Positions 26,893 through 35,166 of a DNA stretch of 64,000 nt are shown here, in pieces. Each line of letters begins with the position of its first letter. Position 1 is the first letter of the stretch. The notes beneath the pieces are model-generated. The model had not been told where the DNA came from, did no database searches, and saw only the letters and a program-made list of their open reading frames with translations. The DNA lies in assembly GCF_002879865.1 (NCBI RefSeq), contig NZ_PNXY01000005.1:248001-312000 (forward strand). The letters are read 5' to 3'. Both the position numbers and the translations under genes were made by a program. The DNA is from Paraburkholderia rhynchosiae. Its GTDB lineage: Bacteria > Pseudomonadota > Gammaproteobacteria > Burkholderiales > Burkholderiaceae.

Positions 26893-28107
26893 TCACAGCG
26901 GTTTCTCGTACATATAGCGGCGCGACCACGGCAGGGTTTTCGCGCTGCGGCCGGCCTTGCGGCATACGACCTGATAGATGGAGACATCGTCGGTTTCGAA
27001 CGCGTACGCACAACCGGCAAGATACACGCGCCAGATGCGGAATTTTTCGTCGTCGACCAACTTGCGGGCTTCTTCCGCATGCGCCTCGAAATTCTCCGCC
27101 CATAGGTTGAGCGTGTGCGCATAGTGACGGCGCAGGCTTTCGACGTCAACCGCTTCGAGCCCGCCGCGCTGCATCGCCTCGAGCGCGAGGCTGATGTGCG
27201 GCAGTTCGCCGTCGGGGAACACATAGCGGTCGATGAACTCGCCGCCGCCGAGCGCAGTCTCGCCGCTGTCCCAATCGCTCGACGTAATGCCGTGATTCAT
27301 CGCAACGCCGTCGTCGGCGAGCAGGTCGTGCACTTTCTGGAAGTAGCCCGGCAGATTCTTGCGGCCCACGTGCTCGAACATGCCGACACTCGTGATGCGG
27401 TCGAATTGCCCGTCGACGTCGCGATAATCCTGCAGACGGATCTCAATCTTGTCTTCGAGTCCCGCGGCCTTCACGCGCGCCGTTGCGAGGTCGAACTGGT
27501 TCTGCGACAGCGTCACGCCCACGCACTGCGCGCCGAATTTCTGCGCCGCGCGCAGCACGAGCGCGCCCCAGCCGCAGCCGATGTCGAGCAGGCGTTGCCC
27601 CGGTTGCAACTGGATCTTGGTGAGGATGTGGTCGATTTTCTTGACCTGCGCGGCGGCCAGATCTTCGTCGCCGTTCTCGAAGTAGGCGCACGAGTACACC
27701 ATGTTCTCGTCGAGCCACAGCCGGTAGAACTCGTTCGAGACGTCGTAGTGATACTGGATCGCCTTCCTGTCCGACGACTTCGAATGCTGGAAATAGCGCC
27801 GCACGCGTGCGAGTTTGCCCGCGCTGGTGACGGTATTGCGTGCGAGTTGATAGCCGACGTTGATGATGTCCGAGAGCTTGCCCTCGATGTCGATCTTGCC
27901 CTTGACATAGGCCTCGCCGAGATTGTCGAGGCTTGGTTCCAGCAGGTAGGGCAGCGCCGTCGCGCTTTTGACATGCAACGTGACCTGAGGCGCGGCGAAC
28001 CGCCCGAAGTCGTGTTGCTGGCCGTCCCACAGCACCAGACGTGCCGGTAAATCAGCCTTGGTTTTTACTTCTTCCACCCACTGCGCCAGCTTTTTCTCCC
28101 AGAACAT
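26893..28107 (-). CDS. cfa: Cyclopropane-fatty-acyl-phospholipid synthase
   Basis: Transfers a methylene group from S-adenosylmethionine to cis-unsaturated acyl chains of membrane phospholipids, forming cyclopropane fatty acids. 404 residues. The N-terminal lipid-associating segment is followed by YHYDVSNEFYRLWLDENMVYSCAYF and the SAM-binding LDIGCGWGALVLRAA (residues ~175-190). GVTLSQNQFDLA, the catalytic-region MFEHVG and the C-terminal FRIWRVYLAGCAYAFE complete the family pattern. A GGAGA site precedes the ATG. It is the next gene on the same strand after pdxH (143 bp apart), perhaps independent. Confidence 0.95.
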   Translation of the reverse strand: MFWEKKLAQWVEEVKTKADLPARLVLWDGQQHDFGRFAAPQVTLHVKSATALPYLLEPSLDNLGEAYVKGKIDIEGKLSDIINVGYQLARNTVTSAGKLARVRRYFQHSKSSDRKAIQYHYDVSNEFYRLWLDENMVYSCAYFENGDEDLAAAQVKKIDHILTKIQLQPGQRLLDIGCGWGALVLRAAQKFGAQCVGVTLSQNQFDLATARVKAAGLEDKIEIRLQDYRDVDGQFDRITSVGMFEHVGRKNLPGYFQKVHDLLADDGVAMNHGITSSDWDSGETALGGGEFIDRYVFPDGELPHISLALEAMQRGGLEAVDVESLRRHYAHTLNLWAENFEAHAEEARKLVDDEKFRIWRVYLAGCAYAFETDDVSIYQVVCRKAGRSAKTLPWSRRYMYEKPL

Positions 28108-28250
28108 GCGATTTCTCCGTGTCCGTTGAATTAAAGCAAAGCTTGTGTGGATCGCAGCTCAGTGCGGTGCAACTCCCATGCCGCGAGATGCAATCCGTGC
28201 GCCGCGCGCTGCTGCGTTGGCAACGCGCTGACGGCATTGTTTATATCGAT

Positions 28251-28892
28251 TCAAGGCGACAGGCGGGAGATCTGCCAGTCGCTGGTTTCGCTTGAACGGG
28301 TGTAGAGCAGACGGTCGTGCAGACGCGACGGCCGGCCCTGCCAGAATTCGATTGCTTCGGGCACCAAACGATAGCCGCCCCAATGCGGCGGACGCGGCGG
28401 CTCATCGCCGTATTGCAGGCGCATTTCGCGTTCGCGCGTTTCTAGCCGCGAGCGGCTTTCAATTACCTGACTCTGATTGGACGCCCACGCGCCGATACGC
28501 GAACCGGCCGGCCGCGACAAGAAGTAAGCGTCGCTTTCTTCGGCGCTCGTTTTGACGACGCGCCCCTCGATACGCACCTGGCGCTCGAGCTCGATCCAGT
28601 AGAACAGCAGGCTCGCGTAAGGATTGGCGGCCAGTTCGCGGCCCTTGCGGCTTTCGTAGTTGGTGAAGAACACGAAGCCCCGTTCGTCGACACCTTTGAT
28701 CAGCACGATGCGCGCCGAAGGCCGGCCGCGTGAGTCGACCGTGGCGAGCGTCATCGTATTCGGTTCGGGTAGTTTGGCTTCAACGGCTTGTTGAAACCAG
28801 ACGTCGAATTGCCGGACCGGGTTGCGGTCGACATCGCCGATGTCCAGAGAACCCAACGCATAATTTTTTCGAAGTTCGGCAAGTGAGGTCAT
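28251..28892 (-). CDS. pdxH: Pyridoxine/pyridoxamine 5'-phosphate oxidase
   Basis: FMN oxidase that makes pyridoxal 5'-phosphate from PNP or PMP, last step of vitamin B6 synthesis and salvage. 213 residues, normal. Family motifs are [37 protein letters not shown] and [27 protein letters not shown], with RIEGRV and the C-terminal [15 protein letters not shown] and W-x-RLSP end. All positions expected to bind FMN and PLP appear present. Divergent from tcdA. Confidence 0.96.
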   Translation of the reverse strand: MTSLAELRKNYALGSLDIGDVDRNPVRQFDVWFQQAVEAKLPEPNTMTLATVDSRGRPSARIVLIKGVDERGFVFFTNYESRKGRELAANPYASLLFYWIELERQVRIEGRVVKTSAEESDAYFLSRPAGSRIGAWASNQSQVIESRSRLETREREMRLQYGDEPPRPPHWGGYRLVPEAIEFWQGRPSRLHDRLLYTRSSETSDWQISRLSP

Positions 28893-29101
28893 GTTCTTAT
28901 GCGAGCGCTACAGTCAGACCAGTATAGCTAAGGAGCCAATTTCTTGCGCGCTGACAGATCAAGCCTGTGCGTATGTCGTATGGTGCTTCGGCGCGCAACC
29001 CGGCGATTCGTGCGGCGATGCTGATCGATGCGTTCAGGCAAAATACGGGCTGCGCGAGTTAAAAGCGCCTTCTCTGTTTTGCCTTCCCAACGAGTCCCAT
29101 C

Positions 29102-29953
29102 ATGTCCACCATCGCGCAATCCGATCTTACTACCAGCCTCGATGGGAGTGAAACCGCCGACCGCGCGCGGCGCTTCGGCGGCATAGCGCGTCTGTATGGC
29201 GCGCCGGCCCTCGCGGCATTCGAAGGCGCGCACGTCGCGGTGATCGGCATCGGCGGGGTCGGCTCGTGGGTGGCGGAAGCGTTGGCGCGCAGCGCCGTCG
29301 GCACTTTGACGCTGATCGATCTCGACAACGTCGCCGAAAGCAATACGAACCGGCAGATCCACGCGCTCAACGGCAACTACGGAAAGCCGAAGGTCGAGGC
29401 GATGGCCGAGCGCATCGCGGCGATCAATCCGTCTTGCGACGTGCGCCTCGTCGAAGACTTCGTGGAGCCGGACAATTTCGCGGCAACGCTTGGAGGCGGC
29501 TTCGATTACGTGATCGATGCGATCGACAGCGTGCGCACCAAAACGGCGTTGATCGCATGGTGCGTCGAGCGTAAGCAGCCGTTGATCACGATTGGCGGCG
29601 CGGGCGGCCAGCTCGATCCAACGCGCATTCGTATCGACGATCTCGCGTCGACGATCCAGGACCCGTTGCTGTCGAAAGTACGCGGGCAGTTGCGCAAACA
29701 GCACGGTTTTCCGCGCGGCCCGAAGGCGAAGTTCAAGGTGAGCGCGGTGTATTCGGACGAGCCGCTGATCTATCCGGAAGCCGCGGTCTGCGACATCGAT
29801 GTAGAAGCGGAGCACCTCACCACGTCGCCCGGTCATACGGGGCCGATCGGCCTGAACTGCGCGGGATTTGGTTCGAGCGTGTGCGTGACGGCGAGCTTCG
29901 GTTTCGCCGCGGCCGCGCATGTGTTGCGGGCGTTGGCGAAACAGGCGGGTTGA
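29102..29953 (+). CDS. tcdA: tRNA threonylcarbamoyladenosine dehydratase
   Basis: E1-like (ThiF/MoeB family) ATP-dependent enzyme that cyclises t6A37 in tRNA to ct6A. 283 residues. ARLYGAPALAAFEGAHVAVIGIGGVGSWVAEALARS, cited here as VIGIGGVGSWVAEAL, is the nucleotide-binding motif; LIDLDNVAESNTNRQIHAL and YVIDAIDSVRTKTALI follow. Formerly csdL/ygdL. It stands alone and converges with the thioredoxin-like gene with 56 bp between. Confidence 0.93.
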   Translation: MSTIAQSDLTTSLDGSETADRARRFGGIARLYGAPALAAFEGAHVAVIGIGGVGSWVAEALARSAVGTLTLIDLDNVAESNTNRQIHALNGNYGKPKVEAMAERIAAINPSCDVRLVEDFVEPDNFAATLGGGFDYVIDAIDSVRTKTALIAWCVERKQPLITIGGAGGQLDPTRIRIDDLASTIQDPLLSKVRGQLRKQHGFPRGPKAKFKVSAVYSDEPLIYPEAAVCDIDVEAEHLTTSPGHTGPIGLNCAGFGSSVCVTASFGFAAAAHVLRALAKQAG

Positions 29954-30009
29954 AACGTGCTCGATGCGTGCAGCGCATGTGAAAACGCCGCACGCGAAAA
30001 CCACGCGGT

Positions 30010-30858
30010 TTAGTACAGCGCGGCGCTCAGCTTGCGGCGCCATTGCGCCACCAGTTCGGGCTGATGCGCGGCCAGATCGAACACGGAGAGCATCGTCTTA
30101 CGGCCGATGTCGTCGCGGAACGTGCGGTCGCGCTGCACGATCGCGAGCAGATGTCCGAGCGCATCTGCATATTTGCGGCGGGCGATCAGCGCGCTCGCCA
30201 GATCGAAGCGTGCGTCCAGATCGTCCGGATGACTCGCGACCCGCGCTTCCAGCGCGTCCGTGGGCGGCAGATCGGCGGCGGCGTCGACGGCATCGAGCCG
30301 CGTCTTGATCGCGTTGAAGCGCGCGTCGATGCCTTGCGTCGTTTTCGGCGACAGCAGATCGACTTCGTTGCGCGCTTCGTCGATACGGTGATCGTCGAGC
30401 AGCATCTCGATGCGATCCATGCGTGCGTCGTCGAAGCCTGGGTCGTAGGCGAGCGCGGCTTGCAACGCATCGTAAGCGTCGTCGCGGCGGCCTTCGGCCA
30501 GCGCGGCTTGCGCTTCGAGACGCGCGGCATCCGCGCCTTGCGGCAGGAGCCTTTCGATGAATTCGCGCAACTGGCCTTCCGGCAGCACGCCGACGAACTG
30601 ATCGACCGGCTGTCCGTCCGCGAACGCCATGACGTGCGGGATGCTGCGCACCTGGAAATGCCCGGCAAGCTCCTGATTCTCGTCCACGTTCACCTTGACC
30701 AGCTTCCATTTGCCGGCCGCTTCGGCTTCGAGCTTTTCCAGCATCGGGCCGAGCGTCTTGCAGGGGCCGCACCATGGCGCCCAGAAATCGACCAGCACCG
30801 GGGCCAGTGTCGACGCCGCGATGACGTCCTTTTCAAATGTGGCCAGAGTGGTGTCCAT
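30010..30858 (-). CDS. Thioredoxin-TPR protein, CnoX/YbbN-like co-chaperedoxin
   Basis: 282 residues. Residues 1-110 are a thioredoxin domain with an intact CGPC active site (FWAPWCGPCKTLG) and the cis-Pro segment VRSIPHVMAF. Residues ~115-282 are helical TPR-like repeats (EAQAALAEGRRDDAYDALQ, LDARFDLASALIARRKYADAL). This architecture is CnoX/YbbN, a holdase that protects oxidised clients and passes them to chaperones. E. coli CnoX lacks a full CxxC, whereas here both cysteines exist, as in alpha-proteobacterial homologues with redox activity. Often annotated thioredoxin trxA; the housekeeping TrxA would lack the C-terminal repeats. Confidence 0.9.
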   Translation of the reverse strand: MDTTLATFEKDVIAASTLAPVLVDFWAPWCGPCKTLGPMLEKLEAEAAGKWKLVKVNVDENQELAGHFQVRSIPHVMAFADGQPVDQFVGVLPEGQLREFIERLLPQGADAARLEAQAALAEGRRDDAYDALQAALAYDPGFDDARMDRIEMLLDDHRIDEARNEVDLLSPKTTQGIDARFNAIKTRLDAVDAAADLPPTDALEARVASHPDDLDARFDLASALIARRKYADALGHLLAIVQRDRTFRDDIGRKTMLSVFDLAAHQPELVAQWRRKLSAALY

Positions 30859-30983
30859 TGCGTCCTCGTCGATAAAACGGTTTGTCTGGTTTCTCTGTTA
30901 ACTTGGGGCCGAACGGCGCGGATTCAATGCGCGCGCCAACATCACGCCGATTCTTCAAGCCGATTCATCGCGCCGATTTGCCG

Positions 30984-31859
30984 TCATTTCTTTTGCGGCA
31001 GCGGAATCCATTCCGTTTCGCCCGGCACTTTGCCCATTTCCTGATTCGTCCAGGCGAGCTTCGCGGCGGCGATCTTCTCGCGCGAACTCGCGACGAAATT
31101 CCATTCGATAAAGCGCTCGCCCTCGAGTTTCTCACCGCCGAGCACCATCACGCGGGCGCCGTGCGTGCTCGCGAGCGTGACGGTTTCGTCGAGCGCGAGC
31201 ACCGCCATCTGGCCGACTTCGAGCGGCGTGCCGTCGATTTCCAGATCGCCCTCCACGAGATACACGCCGCGCTCTTCGTGCTCCGGTTCCAGCGCGAAGG
31301 CGCTGCCCGGGGCGAACTCGCCGGCGACGTACAGCGTGCCCGAAAAGGTCGTGACGGGCGAGCTTTGGCCGAAGGCCGTGCCGGCGATCACGCGCAGCGT
31401 CACGCCGTTGCGCTCGACCACAGGCAGCGTATCGGCGGCGTGATGGGTGAACGACGGCTCCACGTCTTCGTCTTCGAGCGGCAGTGCCACCCAGGTTTGA
31501 ATGCCGTGGATGGTCTGGCCGTTCGCACGGTCCTCGGCGGGCGTGCGCTCCGAATGGACGATGCCGCGTCCGGCCGTCATCCAGTTGACGTCGCCCGGGA
31601 CGATTTTCTGCTCCGAGCCGAGACTGTCGCGATGCACGATTGCCCCTTCGAACAGAAAGGTCACCGTGGCGAGACCGATATGCGGATGCGGACGCACATC
31701 GAGGCCGACGCCCGGTTCCAGCGTCGCGGGGCCCATGTGGTCGAAGAAAATGAACGGTCCGATCAGACGCGCGGCCATTGCAGGCAGCACGCGCCGCACA
31801 GTCAGACTGCCGACATCGCGCAGATGCGGTTTGAGAACTGTTTTGATCGATGAGGACAT
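30984..31859 (-). CDS. Pirin family protein
   Basis: Bicupin of 291 residues from the ATG at 31859. FFDHMGPATLEPGVGLDVRPHPHIGLATVTFLFEGAIVHRDSLGSEQ contains the metal-binding RPHPHIG and the HRDSLGSEQKIVPGDVNWMTAGRGIVHSE signature of pirins (here HRDSLG and AGRGIVHSE). In the N-terminal cupin the three His and one Glu ligands are visible. Bacterial pirins include quercetin 2,3-dioxygenase activities, but physiological substrates are uncertain. It is unlinked to any obvious pathway here and is transcribed divergently from the EamA transporter. Confidence 0.9.
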   Translation of the reverse strand: MSSSIKTVLKPHLRDVGSLTVRRVLPAMAARLIGPFIFFDHMGPATLEPGVGLDVRPHPHIGLATVTFLFEGAIVHRDSLGSEQKIVPGDVNWMTAGRGIVHSERTPAEDRANGQTIHGIQTWVALPLEDEDVEPSFTHHAADTLPVVERNGVTLRVIAGTAFGQSSPVTTFSGTLYVAGEFAPGSAFALEPEHEERGVYLVEGDLEIDGTPLEVGQMAVLALDETVTLASTHGARVMVLGGEKLEGERFIEWNFVASSREKIAAAKLAWTNQEMGKVPGETEWIPLPQKK

Positions 31860-32036
31860 GGGCGGACTCGGCGCAATAGGAGGAGGAAATTTCCTAATGG
31901 ACGATTCTACTGCGGAGGGCGAAAGCACGACGTTTCACAGCACACCGGCGTTCCGGAAACCCGTAGAGCGAACGATCACATGCCGCGCCGCCCTCCGCTA
32001 AACTGACGGGTCGAACAATCAATTGGAGAGGCTGGG

Positions 32037-32936
32037 ATGTCGCCCAGGGACCTGTTGCTCGCGCTGATCGTCGTGATCGCGTGGGGCGTCAATTTCGTCG
32101 TGATCAAGGTGGGCTTGCATGGCGTGCCGCCCATGCTGCTCGGCGCGCTGCGCTTTACGCTCGCCGCGTTGCCGGCGGTGTTTTTCGTCAAGCGGCCGCA
32201 GTTGCCGTTGCGCTGGCTGTTTGCCTACGGCATGACAATCTCATTGGGCCAGTTCGCGTTCCTGTTCTCGGCCATGTATGTCGGCATGCCGGCGGGGCTC
32301 GCGTCGCTCGTATTGCAGGCGCAGGCTTTTTTCACGCTGATATTTGCCGCGTTCTTTCTGCAAGAGCGCTTTCGCTTGCCGAACGTCGCCGGTTTGCTGG
32401 TCGCGGCCGCGGGTCTCGCGGTGATCGGCATGCAAGGCGGCCACGCAATGACCCTTGCCGGCTTCGGCCTCACGCTGTGTGCCGCGTGCTGCTGGGCGCT
32501 TGGGAATATCGTCACGAAGAAGGTTGGCAAAGTCGACCTCGTCGGGCTCGTGGTGTGGGGGAGCCTGATTCCGCCGTTGCCGTTCTTCGCGTTGTCGTAT
32601 GCGTTCGAGGGTCCGCAGCGCATCGCCGCTGCACTTTCCGGCATCAGCGCCATGTCGATCTTCGCTATCGTCTATCTGGCGTTTGTCGCCACGCTGATCG
32701 GCTACGGTTTGTGGAGCCGCTTGCTGTCCCGCTATCCGGCGAGCCAGGTCGCACCGTTTTCGCTGCTCGTGCCGATTGTCGGCCTCGCGTCCGCCTCTCT
32801 CTTTCTTGATGAGCGGCTGTCCGGGGTGCAGATCGTCGGCGCGTTGCTCGTGATGGCGGGCCTCGCTGTGAATGTGTTCGGGGAATGGGTCGTGCAGCGC
32901 TTTTCACAGGCAGTTGAATCTCGCAACCTGGAATGA
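32037..32936 (+). CDS. EamA/DMT-superfamily transporter
   Basis: 299-residue inner-membrane protein with ten predicted transmembrane segments in two EamA repeats (first PRDLLLALIVVIAWGVNFVVIK; second starts about residue 145 near GFGLTLCAACCWALGNIVTKK). Closest in character to the O-acetylserine/cysteine exporter EamA or related metabolite exporters. Start with GGAGAGG ribosome-binding site and a possible TAAACT -10 at 31999. Substrate not readable. Its stop codon lies inside the stem of the terminator shared with amiC. Confidence 0.88.
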   Translation: MSPRDLLLALIVVIAWGVNFVVIKVGLHGVPPMLLGALRFTLAALPAVFFVKRPQLPLRWLFAYGMTISLGQFAFLFSAMYVGMPAGLASLVLQAQAFFTLIFAAFFLQERFRLPNVAGLLVAAAGLAVIGMQGGHAMTLAGFGLTLCAACCWALGNIVTKKVGKVDLVGLVVWGSLIPPLPFFALSYAFEGPQRIAAALSGISAMSIFAIVYLAFVATLIGYGLWSRLLSRYPASQVAPFSLLVPIVGLASASLFLDERLSGVQIVGALLVMAGLAVNVFGEWVVQRFSQAVESRNLE

Positions 32937-32967
32937 AAACGGCCGCATCGCTGCGGCCGTTTTCATT
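32932..32967. terminator. Bidirectional terminator between eamA-type gene and amiC
   Basis: A perfect 16-base-pair stem with TCGC loop: AATGAAAACGGCCGCA (32932-32947) pairs with TGCGGCCGTTTTCATT (32952-32967). Runs of T and A at both shoulders make it usable from either direction. The TGA stop of the upstream gene (32934-32936) is inside the left arm. Confidence 0.9.
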
Positions 32968-32999
32968 GCATCGTCGTATGCGGATGCGCTACGCACGTA

Positions 33000-34595
33000 T
33001 CACGTCATGCGATTCTTCGCCAGCGGCGGATTGGCCGCGAAATAACGTTTGATGCCGGTCATGATCGCGTCGGCCATCTTTTCGCGATACGCGTCGTCGT
33101 TCAGGCGGCGCTCCTCGTCCGGGTTGCTGATGAACGCGGTTTCCACGAGGATCGACGGAATGTCCGGCGCCTTCAGCACCGCGAACCCCGCCTGTTCGAC
33201 CGAGCCCTTGTGCAGCTTGTTGATCCCGCCAATTTCTTTCAGCACGAAGTTGCCGTAGCGCATGGAGTCGCGAATCTGCGCGGTGGTGGACATGTCGAAC
33301 AGCGCGCGGTTGACGGTAGCGTCGGCGGATTTGATGTTGATGCCGCCAATCTGATCCGACGAGTTCTCCTTGTTCGCCATCCAGCGCGCGGCCGCGCTCG
33401 ACGCGCCATGCTCCGACAGCGCGAACACCGACGAGCCGCGCGCGTCGGGCGTGGTAAACGCATCCGCGTGGATCGACACGAAGAGGTCCGCACCGACGCG
33501 CCGCGCCTTCTGCACGCGCACGTTCAGCGGCACGAAGAAGTCGGCGTCGCGCGTCATCATTGCGCGCATGTTCGGCTGCGCGTCGATTTTCGCGCGCAGC
33601 TTTTTCGCGATGTCGAGCGCGACATGCTTCTCGTAAGTGCCCGAGCCGCCGATCGCGCCCGGGTCTTCGCCGCCATGGCCGGGATCGATCGCGACGGTCA
33701 CTAGGCGCACCGTATTGCTCTTGCCGGATTTAGGCGCCGTGAACGCGTAGGTGTCGTCGCTGCTGTCGTCGTTGCCGAGATTGTTGCCAGCGTTGTTCGT
33801 GCTGCTGTTGCCCTTGTTGCGTGCAATCGCGCTGGGCGGCACGGGCGGCGCACCGGGCGTCGACGGCTTCCCGGGCATAGGCGGCATCGGCACCGGCGTC
33901 GGCGCACTATGCATCGGCGGACGCGGCACGTTCGGCGCGTTTCCGCTGCTGCCGTTCTGCGCATAACGCTCGAAGAACGCTTCGCTGTTGTCGGCGGTGG
34001 GCGGCGTTGTGCCCGGGCCGCTCAATGTCGCGGGCGGCGCGCTGTTTCCTTCGTTCAGCGTTTGCTGCTTGCGCTCGCTCTGCGCGAGCAGTTCCATCAG
34101 CGGATCGGGTGCGACGGCCGGATACAGGTCGAACACTAGCCGGTACTGGTATGCGCCGACGGGCGGCAGCGTGAACACCTGCGGCTTTACCGAGCCCTTC
34201 AGATCAAACACCATGCGTACGACGTGCGGCTGGAATTGCCCGACTCGTACAGACTGAATCTGCGGATCGTTCGGCGTAATCTTCGAGACCAGGTCCTTCA
34301 GCGCCTGGTCGAGATCGAGGCCGCTAAGATCGACCACGAGTCGGTCGGGACCCTGGAGCAACTGCTGCGCGTTTTGCAGAGGCTGATCGGATTCGATCGT
34401 CACACGCGTGTAGTCGCGCGCGGGCCACACCCGCACGCCGAGCACCGAACTCGCCAGCGCGAGACGCGGCGCGACGAGACCGAGCACGAGCGTGGATGCG
34501 CCCGCGCGCAGAATCTGCCGCCGCCGCCAGTTATGCGTTGCGGTGGCCGCCGATTCGATTGAGCGGAACGGTTTGATCAACATCTTTCGAGACAT
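33000..34595 (-). CDS. amiC: N-acetylmuramoyl-L-alanine amidase (AmiC type)
   Basis: Periplasmic peptidoglycan amidase that splits septal murein during cell separation. 531 residues. The N-terminus has a Tat-type signal with RRRQILRAG and hydrophobic ASTLVLGLVAPRLALA. Residues ~50-165 form the AMIN septum-targeting domain (WPARDYTRVTIESDQPL). A Pro/Gly/Asn-rich linker spans ~180-305, then comes the zinc amidase_3 domain with IDPGHGGEDPGAIG, YEKHVALDIA, FVSIHADAF and ILVETAFISN (zinc ligands H, E, H and catalytic E). The start at 34595 overlaps the tsaE 3' end; a second ATG at 34583 is also plausible. Confidence 0.93.
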   Translation of the reverse strand: MSRKMLIKPFRSIESAATATHNWRRRQILRAGASTLVLGLVAPRLALASSVLGVRVWPARDYTRVTIESDQPLQNAQQLLQGPDRLVVDLSGLDLDQALKDLVSKITPNDPQIQSVRVGQFQPHVVRMVFDLKGSVKPQVFTLPPVGAYQYRLVFDLYPAVAPDPLMELLAQSERKQQTLNEGNSAPPATLSGPGTTPPTADNSEAFFERYAQNGSSGNAPNVPRPPMHSAPTPVPMPPMPGKPSTPGAPPVPPSAIARNKGNSSTNNAGNNLGNDDSSDDTYAFTAPKSGKSNTVRLVTVAIDPGHGGEDPGAIGGSGTYEKHVALDIAKKLRAKIDAQPNMRAMMTRDADFFVPLNVRVQKARRVGADLFVSIHADAFTTPDARGSSVFALSEHGASSAAARWMANKENSSDQIGGINIKSADATVNRALFDMSTTAQIRDSMRYGNFVLKEIGGINKLHKGSVEQAGFAVLKAPDIPSILVETAFISNPDEERRLNDDAYREKMADAIMTGIKRYFAANPPLAKNRMT

Positions 34596-35149
34596 GCCTT
34601 TCCTGTTTCGCTGTATGCCCGTGCGACGAGTAGGCGGCCGTCGCCCTCGCTATCCAGGTCGAGCGCGAAGACGAGATCCGGCACGCCGAGAAGCCGGCCT
34701 ACGCGCTGCGGCCATTCGACGAGGCAGACCGCGCCGCTGTCGAAATATTCGCGAAAGCCCGCGTCGGCCCATTCGGCCGGATCGGTGAATCTGTACAGAT
34801 CGAAGTGATAGAGCGCGAGTTCCCCAGCGGGCCGCTCGAGCACGTACGGCTCGACGAGTGTGTACGTCGGACTGCGCACGCGGCCTGTGTGACCGAGGCC
34901 CCGCAACGTGGCGCGCACGAGCGTGGTTTTGCCGGCGCCAAGGTCGCCGACCAGTTGTACTTGTAGACCGTGGAATGCCTGAGCACTTGCGTCGCCGTCA
35001 TCGCCGCTTTCGCTGATAGCCACGCTTTCGATTGCCCGCGCAAGACGTTCACCGAATGCCAGCGTGGCGGCTTCGTCCGCGAGCGCGTAGTAGCGTTCGA
35101 GCAGAACTTCGGCGGGCGGCGCGATCGCGCGATCGGGATTGTCAGGCAT
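34577..35149 (-). CDS. tsaE: tRNA threonylcarbamoyladenosine biosynthesis ATPase TsaE
   Basis: P-loop ATPase of the TsaBDE complex that makes t6A37 on tRNAs reading ANN codons. 190 residues from ATG 35149 (MPDNPDRAIAPP); the longer frame overlaps the queG start and is rejected. Walker A is LVGDLGAGKTTLVRATLRGLG, cited as GDLGAGKTTL, followed by VRSPTYTLVEPY and LYHFDLYRF with the catalytic residues, and LVEWPQRVG. Overlaps amiC, a common pairing in proteobacteria. Start sites of tsaE and divergent queG are only about 17 bases apart. Confidence 0.94.
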   Translation of the reverse strand: MPDNPDRAIAPPAEVLLERYYALADEAATLAFGERLARAIESVAISESGDDGDASAQAFHGLQVQLVGDLGAGKTTLVRATLRGLGHTGRVRSPTYTLVEPYVLERPAGELALYHFDLYRFTDPAEWADAGFREYFDSGAVCLVEWPQRVGRLLGVPDLVFALDLDSEGDGRLLVARAYSETGKACLERC

Positions 35150-35154
35150 TCTCG

Positions 35155-35160
35155 TAAAAT
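35155..35160 (+). promoter_or_regulatory. Candidate -10 element directly before queG
   Basis: TAAAAT is followed by only six bases before the ATG at 35167. If used, transcription would begin at or next to the start codon and give a leaderless mRNA. No Shine-Dalgarno sequence precedes the gene. A convincing -35 is not seen. Confidence 0.35.
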
Positions 35161-35166
35161 GGCGTG

